Positions 51,823 to 60,730 of a stretch of DNA of 64,000 bases are shown here, in pieces. The translations under genes and the position numbers were made by a program. The notes under the pieces are model-generated. The model saw only the letters and a program-made list of their open reading frames with translations. It was not told where the DNA came from and searched no databases. How positions within the stretch are numbered: position 1 is the first letter of the stretch; the number at the start of each line of letters is the position of its first letter. The DNA comes from Alphaproteobacteria bacterium (GTDB lineage: Bacteria; Pseudomonadota; Alphaproteobacteria; Caulobacterales; Hyphomonadaceae), in the NCBI GenBank assembly GCA_018222605.1, contig JAAEZZ010000012.1, positions 62,001 through 126,000 of the forward strand. Reading direction: 5' to 3'.

Positions 51823-53019
51823 ATGGCGGATGACCGTCGCCTGTACGATTTGCAACGGCTCCACATTTTGGGGCTGGATCTGGAATCCAGTCAGGACGAG
51901 GCCGAGCTGAAAAGCCCCTGCCTGCTGACAGAGGATTGCCGTGAGTCCGGTGAGAACAGCCTCACGCTGAATCTTGAGACCGAGACATTCCACTGCGTAA
52001 ATTGCAATCAGTCTGGTAGCTTGCGTGAGCTGGTCCGCGCCCTGGAAGGCGGCGCTCTTGTGCCGGTTAGCCCCGCCGAGCCAAAACCGCTGGAAGTTAC
52101 CCGCATTGTTGACGCCGATTATACGCCGGTTGAGGTAAAGCCTGTTCAGGCGGTCGCGAAGAAGGCTGAGCCCAAAGTGCTACAGCTGAAGGACGCCCAG
52201 CGCATTCGCACACCTGAAGAGATCAGGATGGAGCATAAGCGCGCCAAACAGGCTGCGCGTGAAGGGCGTCATACGGGTGAGAAGATCATCATCACCCTTC
52301 TGGCGCTTGTCTTTTTTGGCGCCGGACTGTCGGCAGCCGCGCTCAGCGGCTTTGCCAATTATCAGGCTTTTTCCAGTTCCGTTGCCGATCCGCTGCAGGC
52401 GGGCGTCTGGGGCTGGACGGGCGTGATTGCGGCGGTCGTCTCCTTTGGCGGCTTTACCTTCTTCTATTGGCATACGGCCAACAGGCGCATGAAAGAGGGT
52501 GTTCGGGCGCTACTCTTCGCATTGGCGGGGGCAGGAACATCCATCGTCGGCACGCAGATGTATATCGCCGCCAACAACAAGGCCGCAGAGATGGAGCAGG
52601 TACAGGCCAGCTCCAATCGTGAAATCCTGGAAGGCCAGATTGCAGACTGGCGCCGTCAGCTTGAAGGCATTCCGGCTGATACGCGCACTGTGGACGGGCT
52701 TGAGACCTATCTCGCAGAGGTTGAGCGGGTTGGGCGCACGCATCAAAAGCCGTATCGCGACGCCCAAAACGAATTGGGGCTCGCAAAACGCCGGGACGAA
52801 TTGCAGGCCAAGATCGAGACAGCCAATGCAGAGCTGCTTGGCACAGGGCAGGGCGAAATTCTCGTTCAGGCACAGACGCGCACCTCCATTCCGGGATGGT
52901 TCTTTGCCGGTATGCTGGAACTTTTTTCCAGTCAGGGCACATCCATCGGCCTGGTCGCGCTGTTGATCCTGTATGGCCGGCGTACGGTTAACCCCGTTGC
53001 AGGCAGCGTTAACGCTTGA
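51823..53019 (+). CDS. Membrane protein with N-terminal zinc-finger-like domain
   Basis: A 398-residue protein of unusual architecture. Residues about 30-70 hold CLLTEDC and FHCVNCNQSGSLRELVR, a four-cysteine pattern resembling CHC2-type primase zinc fingers. A charged linker follows. Three hydrophobic helices lie at about 155-180, 190-215 and 225-245. A coiled coil spans about 250-345. One last hydrophobic segment is near 365-385. No catalytic domain is visible. A terminator follows at 53102. I do not recognise the family. The function is unknown; a membrane sensor that binds nucleic acid or metal is one possibility. Confidence 0.65.
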   Translation: MADDRRLYDLQRLHILGLDLESSQDEAELKSPCLLTEDCRESGENSLTLNLETETFHCVNCNQSGSLRELVRALEGGALVPVSPAEPKPLEVTRIVDADYTPVEVKPVQAVAKKAEPKVLQLKDAQRIRTPEEIRMEHKRAKQAAREGRHTGEKIIITLLALVFFGAGLSAAALSGFANYQAFSSSVADPLQAGVWGWTGVIAAVVSFGGFTFFYWHTANRRMKEGVRALLFALAGAGTSIVGTQMYIAANNKAAEMEQVQASSNREILEGQIADWRRQLEGIPADTRTVDGLETYLAEVERVGRTHQKPYRDAQNELGLAKRRDELQAKIETANAELLGTGQGEILVQAQTRTSIPGWFFAGMLELFSSQGTSIGLVALLILYGRRTVNPVAGSVNA

Positions 53020-53101
53020 AAACCTTCAAAAAATGAACCTTTTCGGGGCCGGGGCATAGAATCCATGAAGCAACGCTCTGGTGCTTCTCCATCCAACTTA
53101 C

Positions 53102-53131
53102 AAGCCGGTACAGAATGTACCGGCTTTTTCT
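53102..53131 (+). terminator. Rho-independent terminator after the zinc-finger membrane protein
   Basis: AAGCCGGTACA and TGTACCGGCTT pair perfectly around GAA and are followed by TTTCTTT. It lies 82 bp past the stop. The rest of 53020-53318 contains no gene I can support. Confidence 0.88.
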
Positions 53132-53318
53132 TTGCTGCGTAGCAATCATTACGGAATCATGGCGTGCTTCTTGCGGGGTGGGGCCTGAACTGCACTATTC
53201 ATTGCAACATGTGCAGCAGATTGCCAAACCGGGGCCGAGAGGACAGGAACATGATCCTGAGAACAGAGACAGCATGCCAGTCTGTAAACAGACACGGTAA
53301 ACGGGATGGACGCCCGGC

Positions 53319-53864
53319 ATGAATTTGTTCTTCCGTTTCCTGCGTGTTTTCCTGCCAGCTTTTTTCTCCAGCCAGCGAACCAATCTGCTGGATGTGCACA
53401 TCGTCAAATCCGCAGTCTGGCTGGGGGATCAGGACCCTATGGGTCACATGACGAACTCACGGTATTCCTCTTTCACAGACCTCGGCATCATGAATTTCAT
53501 GGGCCGTACCGGCACGTTGAAGGCGTTCCGTAAGCGCGGCTGGATGCCGGTCATCCAGCATGAATCCCTCACCTTCTATCGCATGATGAGATTCCCGCAG
53601 AAGTTTGAGTTGCGTACACAGATGGTAGGCTGGGAGGATTGCTATATCTGCTTCCGGCACGAGTTTCACAGCAAGGGCAAACTGATCGCGGAAAGTCGCA
53701 TGGTTGCCCGTCTGACAGGCCGGCGGAAAACCAAGGTGACGGCAGAGATGGCACTGGAAGCGCTCGGGCTTTCCGTCGAGAGCCCGCAACTGGGCCAGCG
53801 TTATCTGGATGCGATTGCAGACCTTCAGGCAAAGGCCGCTGAGCGTGCGGCCGAGAAGGCCTAG
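53319..53864 (+). CDS. Thioesterase-like protein (4HBT/THEM6-type hotdog fold)
   Basis: A 181-residue hotdog-fold protein. GHMTNSRYSSFTDLGIMNFM near 42-61 is the conserved acyl-thioesterase-like segment of the THEM6/YbgC-related group, and WEDCYICFRHEFHSKGKLIA near 103-122 is the core strand pair. A hydrophobic N-terminal stretch may anchor it to the membrane. The substrate is not known; acyl-CoA hydrolysis is the usual activity of the fold. It converges with cdd, overlapping it by 4 bp. Confidence 0.75.
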   Translation: MNLFFRFLRVFLPAFFSSQRTNLLDVHIVKSAVWLGDQDPMGHMTNSRYSSFTDLGIMNFMGRTGTLKAFRKRGWMPVIQHESLTFYRMMRFPQKFELRTQMVGWEDCYICFRHEFHSKGKLIAESRMVARLTGRRKTKVTAEMALEALGLSVESPQLGQRYLDAIADLQAKAAERAAEKA

Positions 53865-54304
53865 GGTTTCAGCTCAAAGGCGCTCGGCAATAGCTCGGCC
53901 AGCGTCCAGCTTTCAAGGCCGCTGCCATCTGCTGCGAGGCTGAGCACCTGGCAGTCCGGTCCGCCAAGTTCCGCAATCTTCTGGCGGCAGCCCCCACACG
54001 GCGTGAGGCCGCCCTCACCACCGATGACAAGGACCACCGAGCAGCGTTTGCCCCCGGCTGTGATCATGGCGCCCAGTGCAGACGGCTCGGCGCAGGTGCC
54101 CATAGGATAGGACGCATTCTCGACATTGCAGCCCGCAAAGATATGGCCCTGCTCGTCCAGCACCGCGGCCCCGACCTTGAAGCCGGAATAGGGCGCATGG
54201 GCGTTTTCCCGCGCAGCCATGGCGGCCTTTGTCAGCCGGTCCATCAGGGCGTCATCGATCTGGCGCAAAAGCGATATCCTCTGGTCAAGCACCTGCTTAA
54301 ACAT
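53861..54304 (-). CDS. cdd: Cytidine deaminase
   Basis: A 147-residue enzyme that deaminates cytidine and deoxycytidine to uridine forms. Zinc and catalysis come from NVENASYPMGTCAEPSAL (Cys and Glu, near 60-77) and PCGGCRQKI (two cysteines, near 102-110). HAPYSGFKVGAAV near 37-49 is the substrate site. It is divergent from the nucleoside hydrolase gene (54 bp apart), forming a nucleoside-salvage group. Confidence 0.93.
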   Translation of the reverse strand: MFKQVLDQRISLLRQIDDALMDRLTKAAMAARENAHAPYSGFKVGAAVLDEQGHIFAGCNVENASYPMGTCAEPSALGAMITAGGKRCSVVLVIGGEGGLTPCGGCRQKIAELGGPDCQVLSLAADGSGLESWTLAELLPSAFELKP

Positions 54305-54357
54305 TAGGCAGGATAGCCTTGTGTATAGTTTGAAAGACTTAAGATCTGGCGACCCAT

Positions 54358-55281
54358 ATGACGAAATTACCCCTCATCATAGATTGTGATCCCGGCGTGG
54401 ATGACGCCGTCATGCTGATGATGGCGCTGGCCAGTCCTGTGCTGGACGTGCGGGCCATCACCGCCGTTGCCGGTAATGTCCCTTTGCGCCTGACCAGCCG
54501 GAATGCGCGCATGATGTGCGATCTGATGGGACGCACGGATATACCCGTTTATGCTGGTTGCCCGCGCCCGATGGTGCGCAGGCCTGTCACGGCGGAGGAG
54601 TTCCATGGCGAGAGCGGCATTGCTGGGCTCGACCCGTTCGATCCCGAAACGCCGCTCGCGCCGGACCATGCTGTAAACGTGCTGATTGAACAGCTGCGCG
54701 CCGCCGGGCCAAAGGGCCTGTCCCTGGTCGTGACTGGGCCGATGACAAATGTGGCGACGGCTATCGTCATGGCGCCCGATATTGTCCGGAACATCGACCA
54801 ACTCATCCTGATGGCCGGTGCGGATACCGAAGGCGGAAACATTACGCCTTTCTCCGAATTCAACGTTTTCGCAGATCCGCACGCCGCTGAGATCGTGCTC
54901 GGTTCCGGCGCCTCAGCCACGCTGTTGTCTCTGGACGTGACACATCAGGTGCGCGCTCTGCCGGACAGGCTGGACGTATTCCGCGCAATGGCTGGAGAAC
55001 GCGTGGCCATTCTGGTGAAGCTGCTGGAAGCGGCGAATGAGTTGGAGCAGAAATGGAAGGGCAAGAGCACGCCGATGCATGATCCCTCCACCATTGCGTG
55101 GCTGCTCGCGCCGGAGCTGTTCGACAGCAAACCTGCCGCGATTACTGTGGAAACCAATTCCGGCGTCCGCTTTGGGCAGACCAAGGTGTCGCGCACACAG
55201 GATGGTCCGCACACATGGGTTACGCAGGCCGACGCGGACGGTTTCTTTGACCTTCTGAAAAGCCTGGTGGAGGCTGCATGA
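54358..55281 (+). CDS. Inosine/uridine-preferring nucleoside hydrolase
   Basis: A 307-residue enzyme with the calcium-binding signature IIDCDPGVDDAVMLM (residues 7-21) and ISEFN-like FSEFNVFADPHAAE near 162-175. It hydrolyses ribonucleosides to base and ribose. It overlaps ribokinase by four bases, so ribose released here can be phosphorylated at once. It is divergent from cdd. Confidence 0.92.
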   Translation: MTKLPLIIDCDPGVDDAVMLMMALASPVLDVRAITAVAGNVPLRLTSRNARMMCDLMGRTDIPVYAGCPRPMVRRPVTAEEFHGESGIAGLDPFDPETPLAPDHAVNVLIEQLRAAGPKGLSLVVTGPMTNVATAIVMAPDIVRNIDQLILMAGADTEGGNITPFSEFNVFADPHAAEIVLGSGASATLLSLDVTHQVRALPDRLDVFRAMAGERVAILVKLLEAANELEQKWKGKSTPMHDPSTIAWLLAPELFDSKPAAITVETNSGVRFGQTKVSRTQDGPHTWVTQADADGFFDLLKSLVEAA

Positions 55282-56114
55282 TTACCGTCGTCGGATCGAT
55301 CAATCTGGATATCGTCGCGACCGGCCCAAAGCTGCCGCGACCAGGAGAAACAGTGACCGGTGCAAAGCTCGCCCGCCATCCGGGTGGGAAGGGGGCAAAT
55401 CAGGCGCTTGCGGCCCGGCGGCTCGGCGCAGAGGTCAGGCTTGCCGGAGCTGTCGGGGCAGACGACATGGCGGAAGAAGCGCTCAAACTGCTTCAGGCGG
55501 GCGGCGTGGACTTGTCCGGCGTGCAGCATGTGAATGGCGAAACCACCGGCGTGGCCCTGATCGCCGTATCAGCCGATGGCGAAAACCAGATTGTCGTGTG
55601 CCCCGGCGCGAACACCGTGTTGCGCCCGTCGGACATCGAATTTCTGGACATCGAGCACATGATGGGCGTGCTGGAAGTCAGCCCGGAAACCCTGCTGGCC
55701 GCTGCCCGCAAAGCGACAGGCTTTGTCAGCCTCAATCTGGCGCCTGCCATGGACGTGCCGGAGGAGTTGCTGGCTGAGGCAGATCTGATCAGCGTGAATG
55801 AAACAGAGGCGGCCTTCTATGGCGGCGCTCTGCACAGGCTGGATGCTTGGATCGCCATCTCGCTGGGTTCGGAAGGGGCAACGCTGTGGCGCGGCGGCAA
55901 GGAAGTCGCGCGGGCCGAGACACCCAAGGTGACCGTCGTGGATTCTGTCGGGGCAGGGGATACCTTCACTGCAGCGCTGACCGTGGCTCTGATTGAGGGC
56001 AAGTCGCCAGAGGACGCCCTGCATTTTGCCGTCGTGGCGGGCGCGGTTGCCTGCACCAGACCCGGCGCGCAACCCAGCCTGCCAAAGCGGCTGGACCTTG
56101 ATGCCTGGCTTTAG
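55278..56114 (+). CDS. rbsK: Ribokinase
   Basis: A 278-residue PfkB-family sugar kinase. GSINLDIVATGPKLPRPGET (residues 5-24) and GGKGANQALAARRLGAEV (36-53) form the substrate and N-terminal signatures. SVGAGDTFTAAL near 229-240 carries the catalytic Asp. It converts ribose to ribose-5-phosphate for the pentose-phosphate pool. Coupling to the nucleoside hydrolase through ATGA supports ribose as the substrate. Confidence 0.9.
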   Translation: MITVVGSINLDIVATGPKLPRPGETVTGAKLARHPGGKGANQALAARRLGAEVRLAGAVGADDMAEEALKLLQAGGVDLSGVQHVNGETTGVALIAVSADGENQIVVCPGANTVLRPSDIEFLDIEHMMGVLEVSPETLLAAARKATGFVSLNLAPAMDVPEELLAEADLISVNETEAAFYGGALHRLDAWIAISLGSEGATLWRGGKEVARAETPKVTVVDSVGAGDTFTAALTVALIEGKSPEDALHFAVVAGAVACTRPGAQPSLPKRLDLDAWL

Positions 56115-56199
56115 TCGCAAGGGTTTCACATGTCAGGGAATTGACGTGACCGCCAGATAAGCCTTTCTGGCCATAGGTTTGATGTTTGGAGGTGGCGCT

Positions 56200-56988
56200 A
56201 TGCTCCGTTTGATCTGCAGTGCAATCCTTGGGGCAGTCCTGGCCTTGCCGGCGGCCGCCTGGGGCAAGACCGGCCACCGCGTCGTCGCCGCCATCGCGGA
56301 CGAATATCTGAGTGACGAGGCCGCCGCGGCGGTGGAAGACATTCTTGGTCCGGAGAGCATGGCAGAGGCCGCTGACTGGGCCGACTTCATGCGCTCTGAC
56401 TCCTCAGACTTCTGGCGCCGCGAAGCCAATCCCTGGCACTATGTCACCATCCCGGAAGGTGAGACCTACGCGGACATTACGCCGCCGTCAGAGGGCAATG
56501 CGATCACCGCGCTGGAGCATTTCCGTGCCATTGCCGTGGACGAGACCCAGCCGCTGGAACAGCGCCAACTGGCGCTTCGCTTCGTTATCCATCTGGTTGG
56601 CGACCTGCAGCAGCCGCTCCATGCCGGCAATGGCACGGACCGGGGTGCAAACCTCTTCACCTGCTACTTCTTCGAAGACCTGACGAATCTGCACGAAGTC
56701 TGGGACGAATTGCTGATCAATTATGAGGAGCTGTCCTACACCGAATGGACAGACTGGCTGACCTCCAAGATCACGGCCGAGAACATCCTCGTATGGTCCG
56801 TCGCAACGCCCGCCGAATGGGCAGACGAGAGCGCAGCCATCCGTGACCAGATCTATCCGGACCACCAAATCCTCAAATGGGAATATGTCTACCAGACCCG
56901 CCCGATCCTGCGTCAGCAGCTTTCGAAGGGCGGCGTCCGCCTCGCGGCGTATCTGAACGAGATGTTTGCGGAGGGCGCGACCGAATAG
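56200..56988 (+). CDS. Exported S1/P1 nuclease family protein
   Basis: A 262-residue periplasmic nuclease with a signal peptide (MLRLICSAILGAVLALPAAA). The mature end begins WGKTGHRVVAAIADEYL, where the N-terminal Trp and the His bind zinc. Further ligands are ADWADFMR, WHYV and HLVGDLQQPLHAGNGTDRGA near 120-140. S1/P1 enzymes cut single-stranded RNA and DNA and remove 3' phosphates, here probably for nutrient scavenging, consistent with the adjoining nucleoside-salvage genes. The ATG at 56200 follows GGAGGTG; the frame could start at 56179. Confidence 0.9.
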   Translation: MLRLICSAILGAVLALPAAAWGKTGHRVVAAIADEYLSDEAAAAVEDILGPESMAEAADWADFMRSDSSDFWRREANPWHYVTIPEGETYADITPPSEGNAITALEHFRAIAVDETQPLEQRQLALRFVIHLVGDLQQPLHAGNGTDRGANLFTCYFFEDLTNLHEVWDELLINYEELSYTEWTDWLTSKITAENILVWSVATPAEWADESAAIRDQIYPDHQILKWEYVYQTRPILRQQLSKGGVRLAAYLNEMFAEGATE

Positions 56989-56998
56989 CCCGCGCTTG

Positions 56999-57070
56999 CC
57001 ATGCTTCGACTTCGTTCAGCATGAGCGCTTCGGATTTTTATCGCCGTGTACTGAGCGAAGCCGAAGGATG
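56999..57070. repeat. Imperfect palindromic intergenic repeat
   Basis: CATGCTTCGACTTCGTTCAG followed by CATGAGCG and, further on, TACTGAGCGAAGCCGAAGGATG. The two halves are inverted relatives of one CTTCG...CAGCATG unit. This resembles common dispersed intergenic repeats of alphaproteobacteria. It lies between the convergent S1/P1 and rpoN genes. Confidence 0.5.
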
Positions 57071-57110
57071 AAGCCACAGAGAGCAGAAGCTCTGCGCTTG
57101 CGCCTGCCCC

Positions 57111-58598
57111 TCAGCTCGCCCGATTAATCCGGCGACGCTGGACGCTGGAGGGGATGTTCAGGCTTTCGCGGTATTTGGCGACTGTGCGGCGGGCAATCTC
57201 CACGCCATAGCCGGTCAGGATTTCCACGATCTGGTCGTCGGAGAGTACGTCGTCGGCATCTTCGCCATCGATCAATTGCTTGATCCGGTAACGGACAGCT
57301 TCGGCAGAGTGCGCTTCGCCGCCTCCGGTTGCCGGGATGGCGGCAGAGAAGAAGTATTTCAGCTCAAAGAGCCCGCGCGGCGTGGACATGTATTTGTTGG
57401 TCGTTACGCGGCTGACGGTCGACTCGTGCATCTCGATGGCATCCGCCACCTGTTTCAGGTTGAGTGGCCGCAAATGGGCGACGCCATGCGCAAAGAACGC
57501 ATCCTGCTGGCGCACAATCTCGCTCGCCACTTTCAGGATGGTGCGCGCGCGCTGGTCGAGCGACTTGATCAGCCATGTGGCAGACGCCGCGCATTCGGAA
57601 ATGAATTCCTTCTCCTTGTCCCGCATCGGCAGCGCTGTGACTTCGGCATAATAGGCCTTGTCCATCAGCACGCGAGGAAGATTGTCGGAATTCAGTTCGA
57701 CGGCGAACATGCCATTCGGCAGTTCCCGGACGAACACATCCGGCGTCACAGCGACAGACGCATCGCTGGAGAAGCCGGAGCCCGGCTTGGGTGACAGCTG
57801 ACGCAGCTCCGACATCATGTCGAGCAGGTCTTCCTTGCCGACGCCGCAGACCTCTGCGAGGCCTTTGAGGTCGTGCTTGGCGACCATTTGCAAATTCTCG
57901 ACCATGGCCTGCATGGCCGGGTCATACCGGCCGCGCTCCTTCAGCTGCAGGCCGAGGCATTCGGGAATGGAGCGCGCCATCACGCCTGTGGGGTCAAAGC
58001 CCTGGCAGACGTCCAGCACGGCTTCGATATTCGCGACATCAGCGCCGAGCGCCTCGGCAATGTCTTCAAGGTCGCCGCGCATATAGCCGCTATCATCTGT
58101 TTCATCGATCAGGCGGGCGGCGATCAGGCGGTCAGCCGCAGACAAGCCGGCCAGATTCAATTGCGTGTGAAGATGTTCGTGCAGGGAGACTTCGGAGCTG
58201 AGATTGGCCGTGTAGTCAAAATCCTCGCCCGAGCTGTTGCCGCCAACACCGGACCAGTCTGCCTTGGCAGACGGGCCACTGTTGCCGGCCGGCATGGCTG
58301 CGTCAGATCCGGTGCCAGGCTCGTAGACATCCTCACCCGGCGCATCCAGTTGTTCGCGCGCTTCTCCGAGGCCGGAGGAATCGTCAAGCGACAGCTGGTC
58401 GTTCTTGCTGGAGCTATCTGTCTCGTTATTGCCACCCTCACTCTCCTCTGCCTTGTTCAGCAGGGGATTGCGCTCAATTTCGGCTTCAACGAACTCTGTG
58501 AGTTCCTGGTTTGAGAGTTGCAACAGCTTGATCGCCTGCTGAAGCTGCGGCGTCATTACCAGGGACTGGCCCTGGCGCATGTCGAGTGACTGTTTCAT
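57111..58598 (-). CDS. rpoN: RNA polymerase sigma-54 factor
   Basis: A 495-residue RpoN. The N-terminal Gln/Leu-rich region I (RQGQSLVMTPQLQQAIKLLQ at 8-27) binds enhancer-activating ATPases. An acidic region II spans about 45-130. The core-binding domain follows (about 140-310). The RpoN box ARRTVAKYRE lies at 469-478 near the end. It directs transcription from -24/-12 promoters. It is downstream of lptB by 21 bp on the same strand. The hpf and ptsN genes that often follow rpoN are absent here. Confidence 0.96.
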   Translation of the reverse strand: MKQSLDMRQGQSLVMTPQLQQAIKLLQLSNQELTEFVEAEIERNPLLNKAEESEGGNNETDSSSKNDQLSLDDSSGLGEAREQLDAPGEDVYEPGTGSDAAMPAGNSGPSAKADWSGVGGNSSGEDFDYTANLSSEVSLHEHLHTQLNLAGLSAADRLIAARLIDETDDSGYMRGDLEDIAEALGADVANIEAVLDVCQGFDPTGVMARSIPECLGLQLKERGRYDPAMQAMVENLQMVAKHDLKGLAEVCGVGKEDLLDMMSELRQLSPKPGSGFSSDASVAVTPDVFVRELPNGMFAVELNSDNLPRVLMDKAYYAEVTALPMRDKEKEFISECAASATWLIKSLDQRARTILKVASEIVRQQDAFFAHGVAHLRPLNLKQVADAIEMHESTVSRVTTNKYMSTPRGLFELKYFFSAAIPATGGGEAHSAEAVRYRIKQLIDGEDADDVLSDDQIVEILTGYGVEIARRTVAKYRESLNIPSSVQRRRINRAS

Positions 58599-58619
58599 TC
58601 TCTAAGCCCGCGCCTTTCC

Positions 58620-59354
58620 TCAAGCGGCGAACTGTTCACCCAGATAGACCCTGCGCACTTCCTCATTCGTCAGCACGTCTTGCGGTGTGCCGTTGAACAG
58701 GACTTCGCCTTCATACATCACATAGGCCCGGTCCACGATCTGTAGCGTCTCGCGCACCTGGTGGTCTGTGATCAGAACACCCAGGCCGCGCTGCTTCAGA
58801 TAGCGGACAAGTTCGGAAATGTCGGAAATGGCGAGCGGGTCGATACCGGTGAACGGTTCATCCAGTAGCATGAAGCTCGGACGGGATGCGAGCGCACGCG
58901 CAATCTCCACCCGGCGGCGTTCGCCCCCGGACAGGGACGTGGCCGCCTGGCCACGCAGATGTTCCACATGCAGTTCGCTGAGCAGGCTATCGACCTGTGC
59001 CATTCGCGCCGCGCGGTCCTTTTCGACCAGTTCCGCAACGGCCAATACATTTTCTTCCACGCTCATGCCTCGAAAGATTGAGGCTTCCTGCGGAAGATAG
59101 CCCACGCCAAGGCGTGCGCGCTGATACATGGGCAGACGGGTTACGTCTTCACCATCGATCGAGATCTTCCCCGAATCGGCGCCGATAAGGCCCATGATCA
59201 TGTAAAAGCAGGTCGTCTTGCCGGCCCCGTTGGGTCCGAGCAGGCCGACAACTTCCCCGCGTTGAAGGCTAAGAGAGACATCGCGCACGACCTGCCGTTT
59301 GCCAAAAGACTTGGCAATATTCTCTACGACAAGGCCTTCGGCCGACTCGGTCAT
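58620..59354 (-). CDS. lptB: LPS export ABC transporter ATP-binding protein
   Basis: A 244-residue cytoplasmic ATPase that powers extraction of LPS from the inner membrane. Walker A is GPNGAGKTT, the signature is LSGGERRR, and Walker B is FMLLDEPFTGIDP. The switch histidine is in ITDHQVRE. The frame also has a GTG at 59393, but the ATG at 59354 follows an AAGGAAG site. It forms a cluster with lptA and lptC upstream and rpoN downstream. Confidence 0.95.
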   Translation of the reverse strand: MTESAEGLVVENIAKSFGKRQVVRDVSLSLQRGEVVGLLGPNGAGKTTCFYMIMGLIGADSGKISIDGEDVTRLPMYQRARLGVGYLPQEASIFRGMSVEENVLAVAELVEKDRAARMAQVDSLLSELHVEHLRGQAATSLSGGERRRVEIARALASRPSFMLLDEPFTGIDPLAISDISELVRYLKQRGLGVLITDHQVRETLQIVDRAYVMYEGEVLFNGTPQDVLTNEEVRRVYLGEQFAA

Positions 59355-59453
59355 CTCTACACTACTTCCTTCATGTGCCGGGATTTTTGCCACCCAAAGA
59401 AGGGCTTAATCTGACATACTTAAGATCGGCTTCACGATCCTGCTCAAATTTGT

Positions 59454-59981
59454 TCAGTTTCCGCTGGATTTGTTCTCGGGCTCGATCACCATACGGGTGC
59501 GCCCATTGCCACCATCAAGCGTCGTGCGGCGCTTGCCGACTTCGACTGTCAGCACTTCGCCCTCGGCCACATCACGTTCGCGCATCAGGGCAATATTGCC
59601 GGTCATGGTGATGGTGTCGCTGGCGGCATTATAGCTGCCGCGGTCGCCCTTCGCCTTCATTTCGGGTGTGATGTAGAACACATTGCCTTCCGCCAGCATG
59701 GTCTGGATCTGGCCGAAACCGCCGCCCAAGCCGCCCGATGAGCTGTCTTCGGTTGCGGCGCGCTCAGCGAAGATCAGCGTCACGGTATCGGCGCGCAGAC
59801 GGGCATCGCCCTGCTGGATGTCGACATTTCCGATCAGCAGAACCTTGCGTTCCCGCTCCAGGCTTTCTGTGCGTTCGGAGTTGAGATAGATCGGACCGCC
59901 CTGTGAGGAGATCTGCGCCGCGGCCGGCATGGCCATGGCAGTCAGGGCGGTCAGGGCAACAAGAACCTTATTGAGAGCCAT
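59454..59981 (-). CDS. lptA: LPS export periplasmic protein LptA-like
   Basis: A 175-residue periplasmic protein with a signal peptide (MALNKVLVALTALTAMAMPA). An OstA-like beta-jellyroll follows, with LNSERTESLERERKVLLIGN and VDIQQGDARLRADTVTLIF, and a repeat toward the C-terminus. LptA forms the bridge that carries LPS across the periplasm. The ATG at 59981 overlaps the lptC end. A glycine-rich insert near residue 85 (SSSGGLGGGFG) is unusual. Confidence 0.85.
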   Translation of the reverse strand: MALNKVLVALTALTAMAMPAAAQISSQGGPIYLNSERTESLERERKVLLIGNVDIQQGDARLRADTVTLIFAERAATEDSSSGGLGGGFGQIQTMLAEGNVFYITPEMKAKGDRGSYNAASDTITMTGNIALMRERDVAEGEVLTVEVGKRRTTLDGGNGRTRMVIEPENKSSGN

Positions 59982-60642
59982 CAGCTTCACCTTCACCTGT
60001 TACGGGCGTCTCCTTTGGAGCAGGATAGATCACCGTTTTGACATTTCCCTTGCAGACGACGCGGTTGCCATCTTCAAGAACTTCATACGTGTCGCAACTG
60101 ATATCGCCAAGGGGCCCTCTGCCTTGCAGGGGGGAGAGGCCTTCGACACGGCCTTCGCCGACAAAGACGCGGGCGCCGGATGTCATGAACGTATATCCGT
60201 TCGCATCAGAGATGCGCACATCCTCGTAAAGTTCCAGAATGCCGGAATCGCGATCATACATGCCCGACGGGGCGCTGATCTCGCTGCCGGTTTCGTCGAT
60301 CAGAACGGGATTGACCAGATCCACCAGAGAACCTGTCGCGCGGCGGCGGCGGGCGGCGTCTGCTGTAATCTGGAAGCTCTGCCCGGTCGAATCCCGTCCA
60401 GAGAAGCGCGGGTTCAGCATGGTGATGGTTTCATCCTCGGACACCTGGACGGGGGAGGTGTCCTTCGCAATGGCGCTGCGGATGATGTAACCAAGAAACA
60501 GGCCGATCGCGATGGCGGCGCATGCCGTGAATGCCAGGCGCAGATAGCGGACACGTTGCGACCGCTGGCGCGCCTGCGCCAAGGTCAACTGGCGGCGTGG
60601 GGCCCATAATGATGCCGGATCGTGGTGCTTTACGGCGTCCAT
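59968..60642 (-). CDS. lptC: LPS export inner-membrane protein LptC-like
   Basis: A 224-residue protein with one N-terminal membrane helix (about 35-55, FTACAAIAIGLFLGYII). A periplasmic jellyroll domain follows, with GRDSTGQSFQITADAARR near 82-99 and MYDRDSGILELYEDVRIS near 127-144. LptC passes LPS from the LptBFG transporter to LptA. Its end overlaps the lptA start. The RNase D gene lies 88 bp upstream. Confidence 0.85.
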   Translation of the reverse strand: MDAVKHHDPASLWAPRRQLTLAQARQRSQRVRYLRLAFTACAAIAIGLFLGYIIRSAIAKDTSPVQVSEDETITMLNPRFSGRDSTGQSFQITADAARRRRATGSLVDLVNPVLIDETGSEISAPSGMYDRDSGILELYEDVRISDANGYTFMTSGARVFVGEGRVEGLSPLQGRGPLGDISCDTYEVLEDGNRVVCKGNVKTVIYPAPKETPVTGEGEADGSQ

Positions 60643-60730
60643 GCCTGCGGGGAGTGCCTGCTGTGAAAGTTCAGAACCTGTTTAGCGGCCTACACTCGCT
60701 AACGAAAGCGGCGAAGGCATGACGATACTG

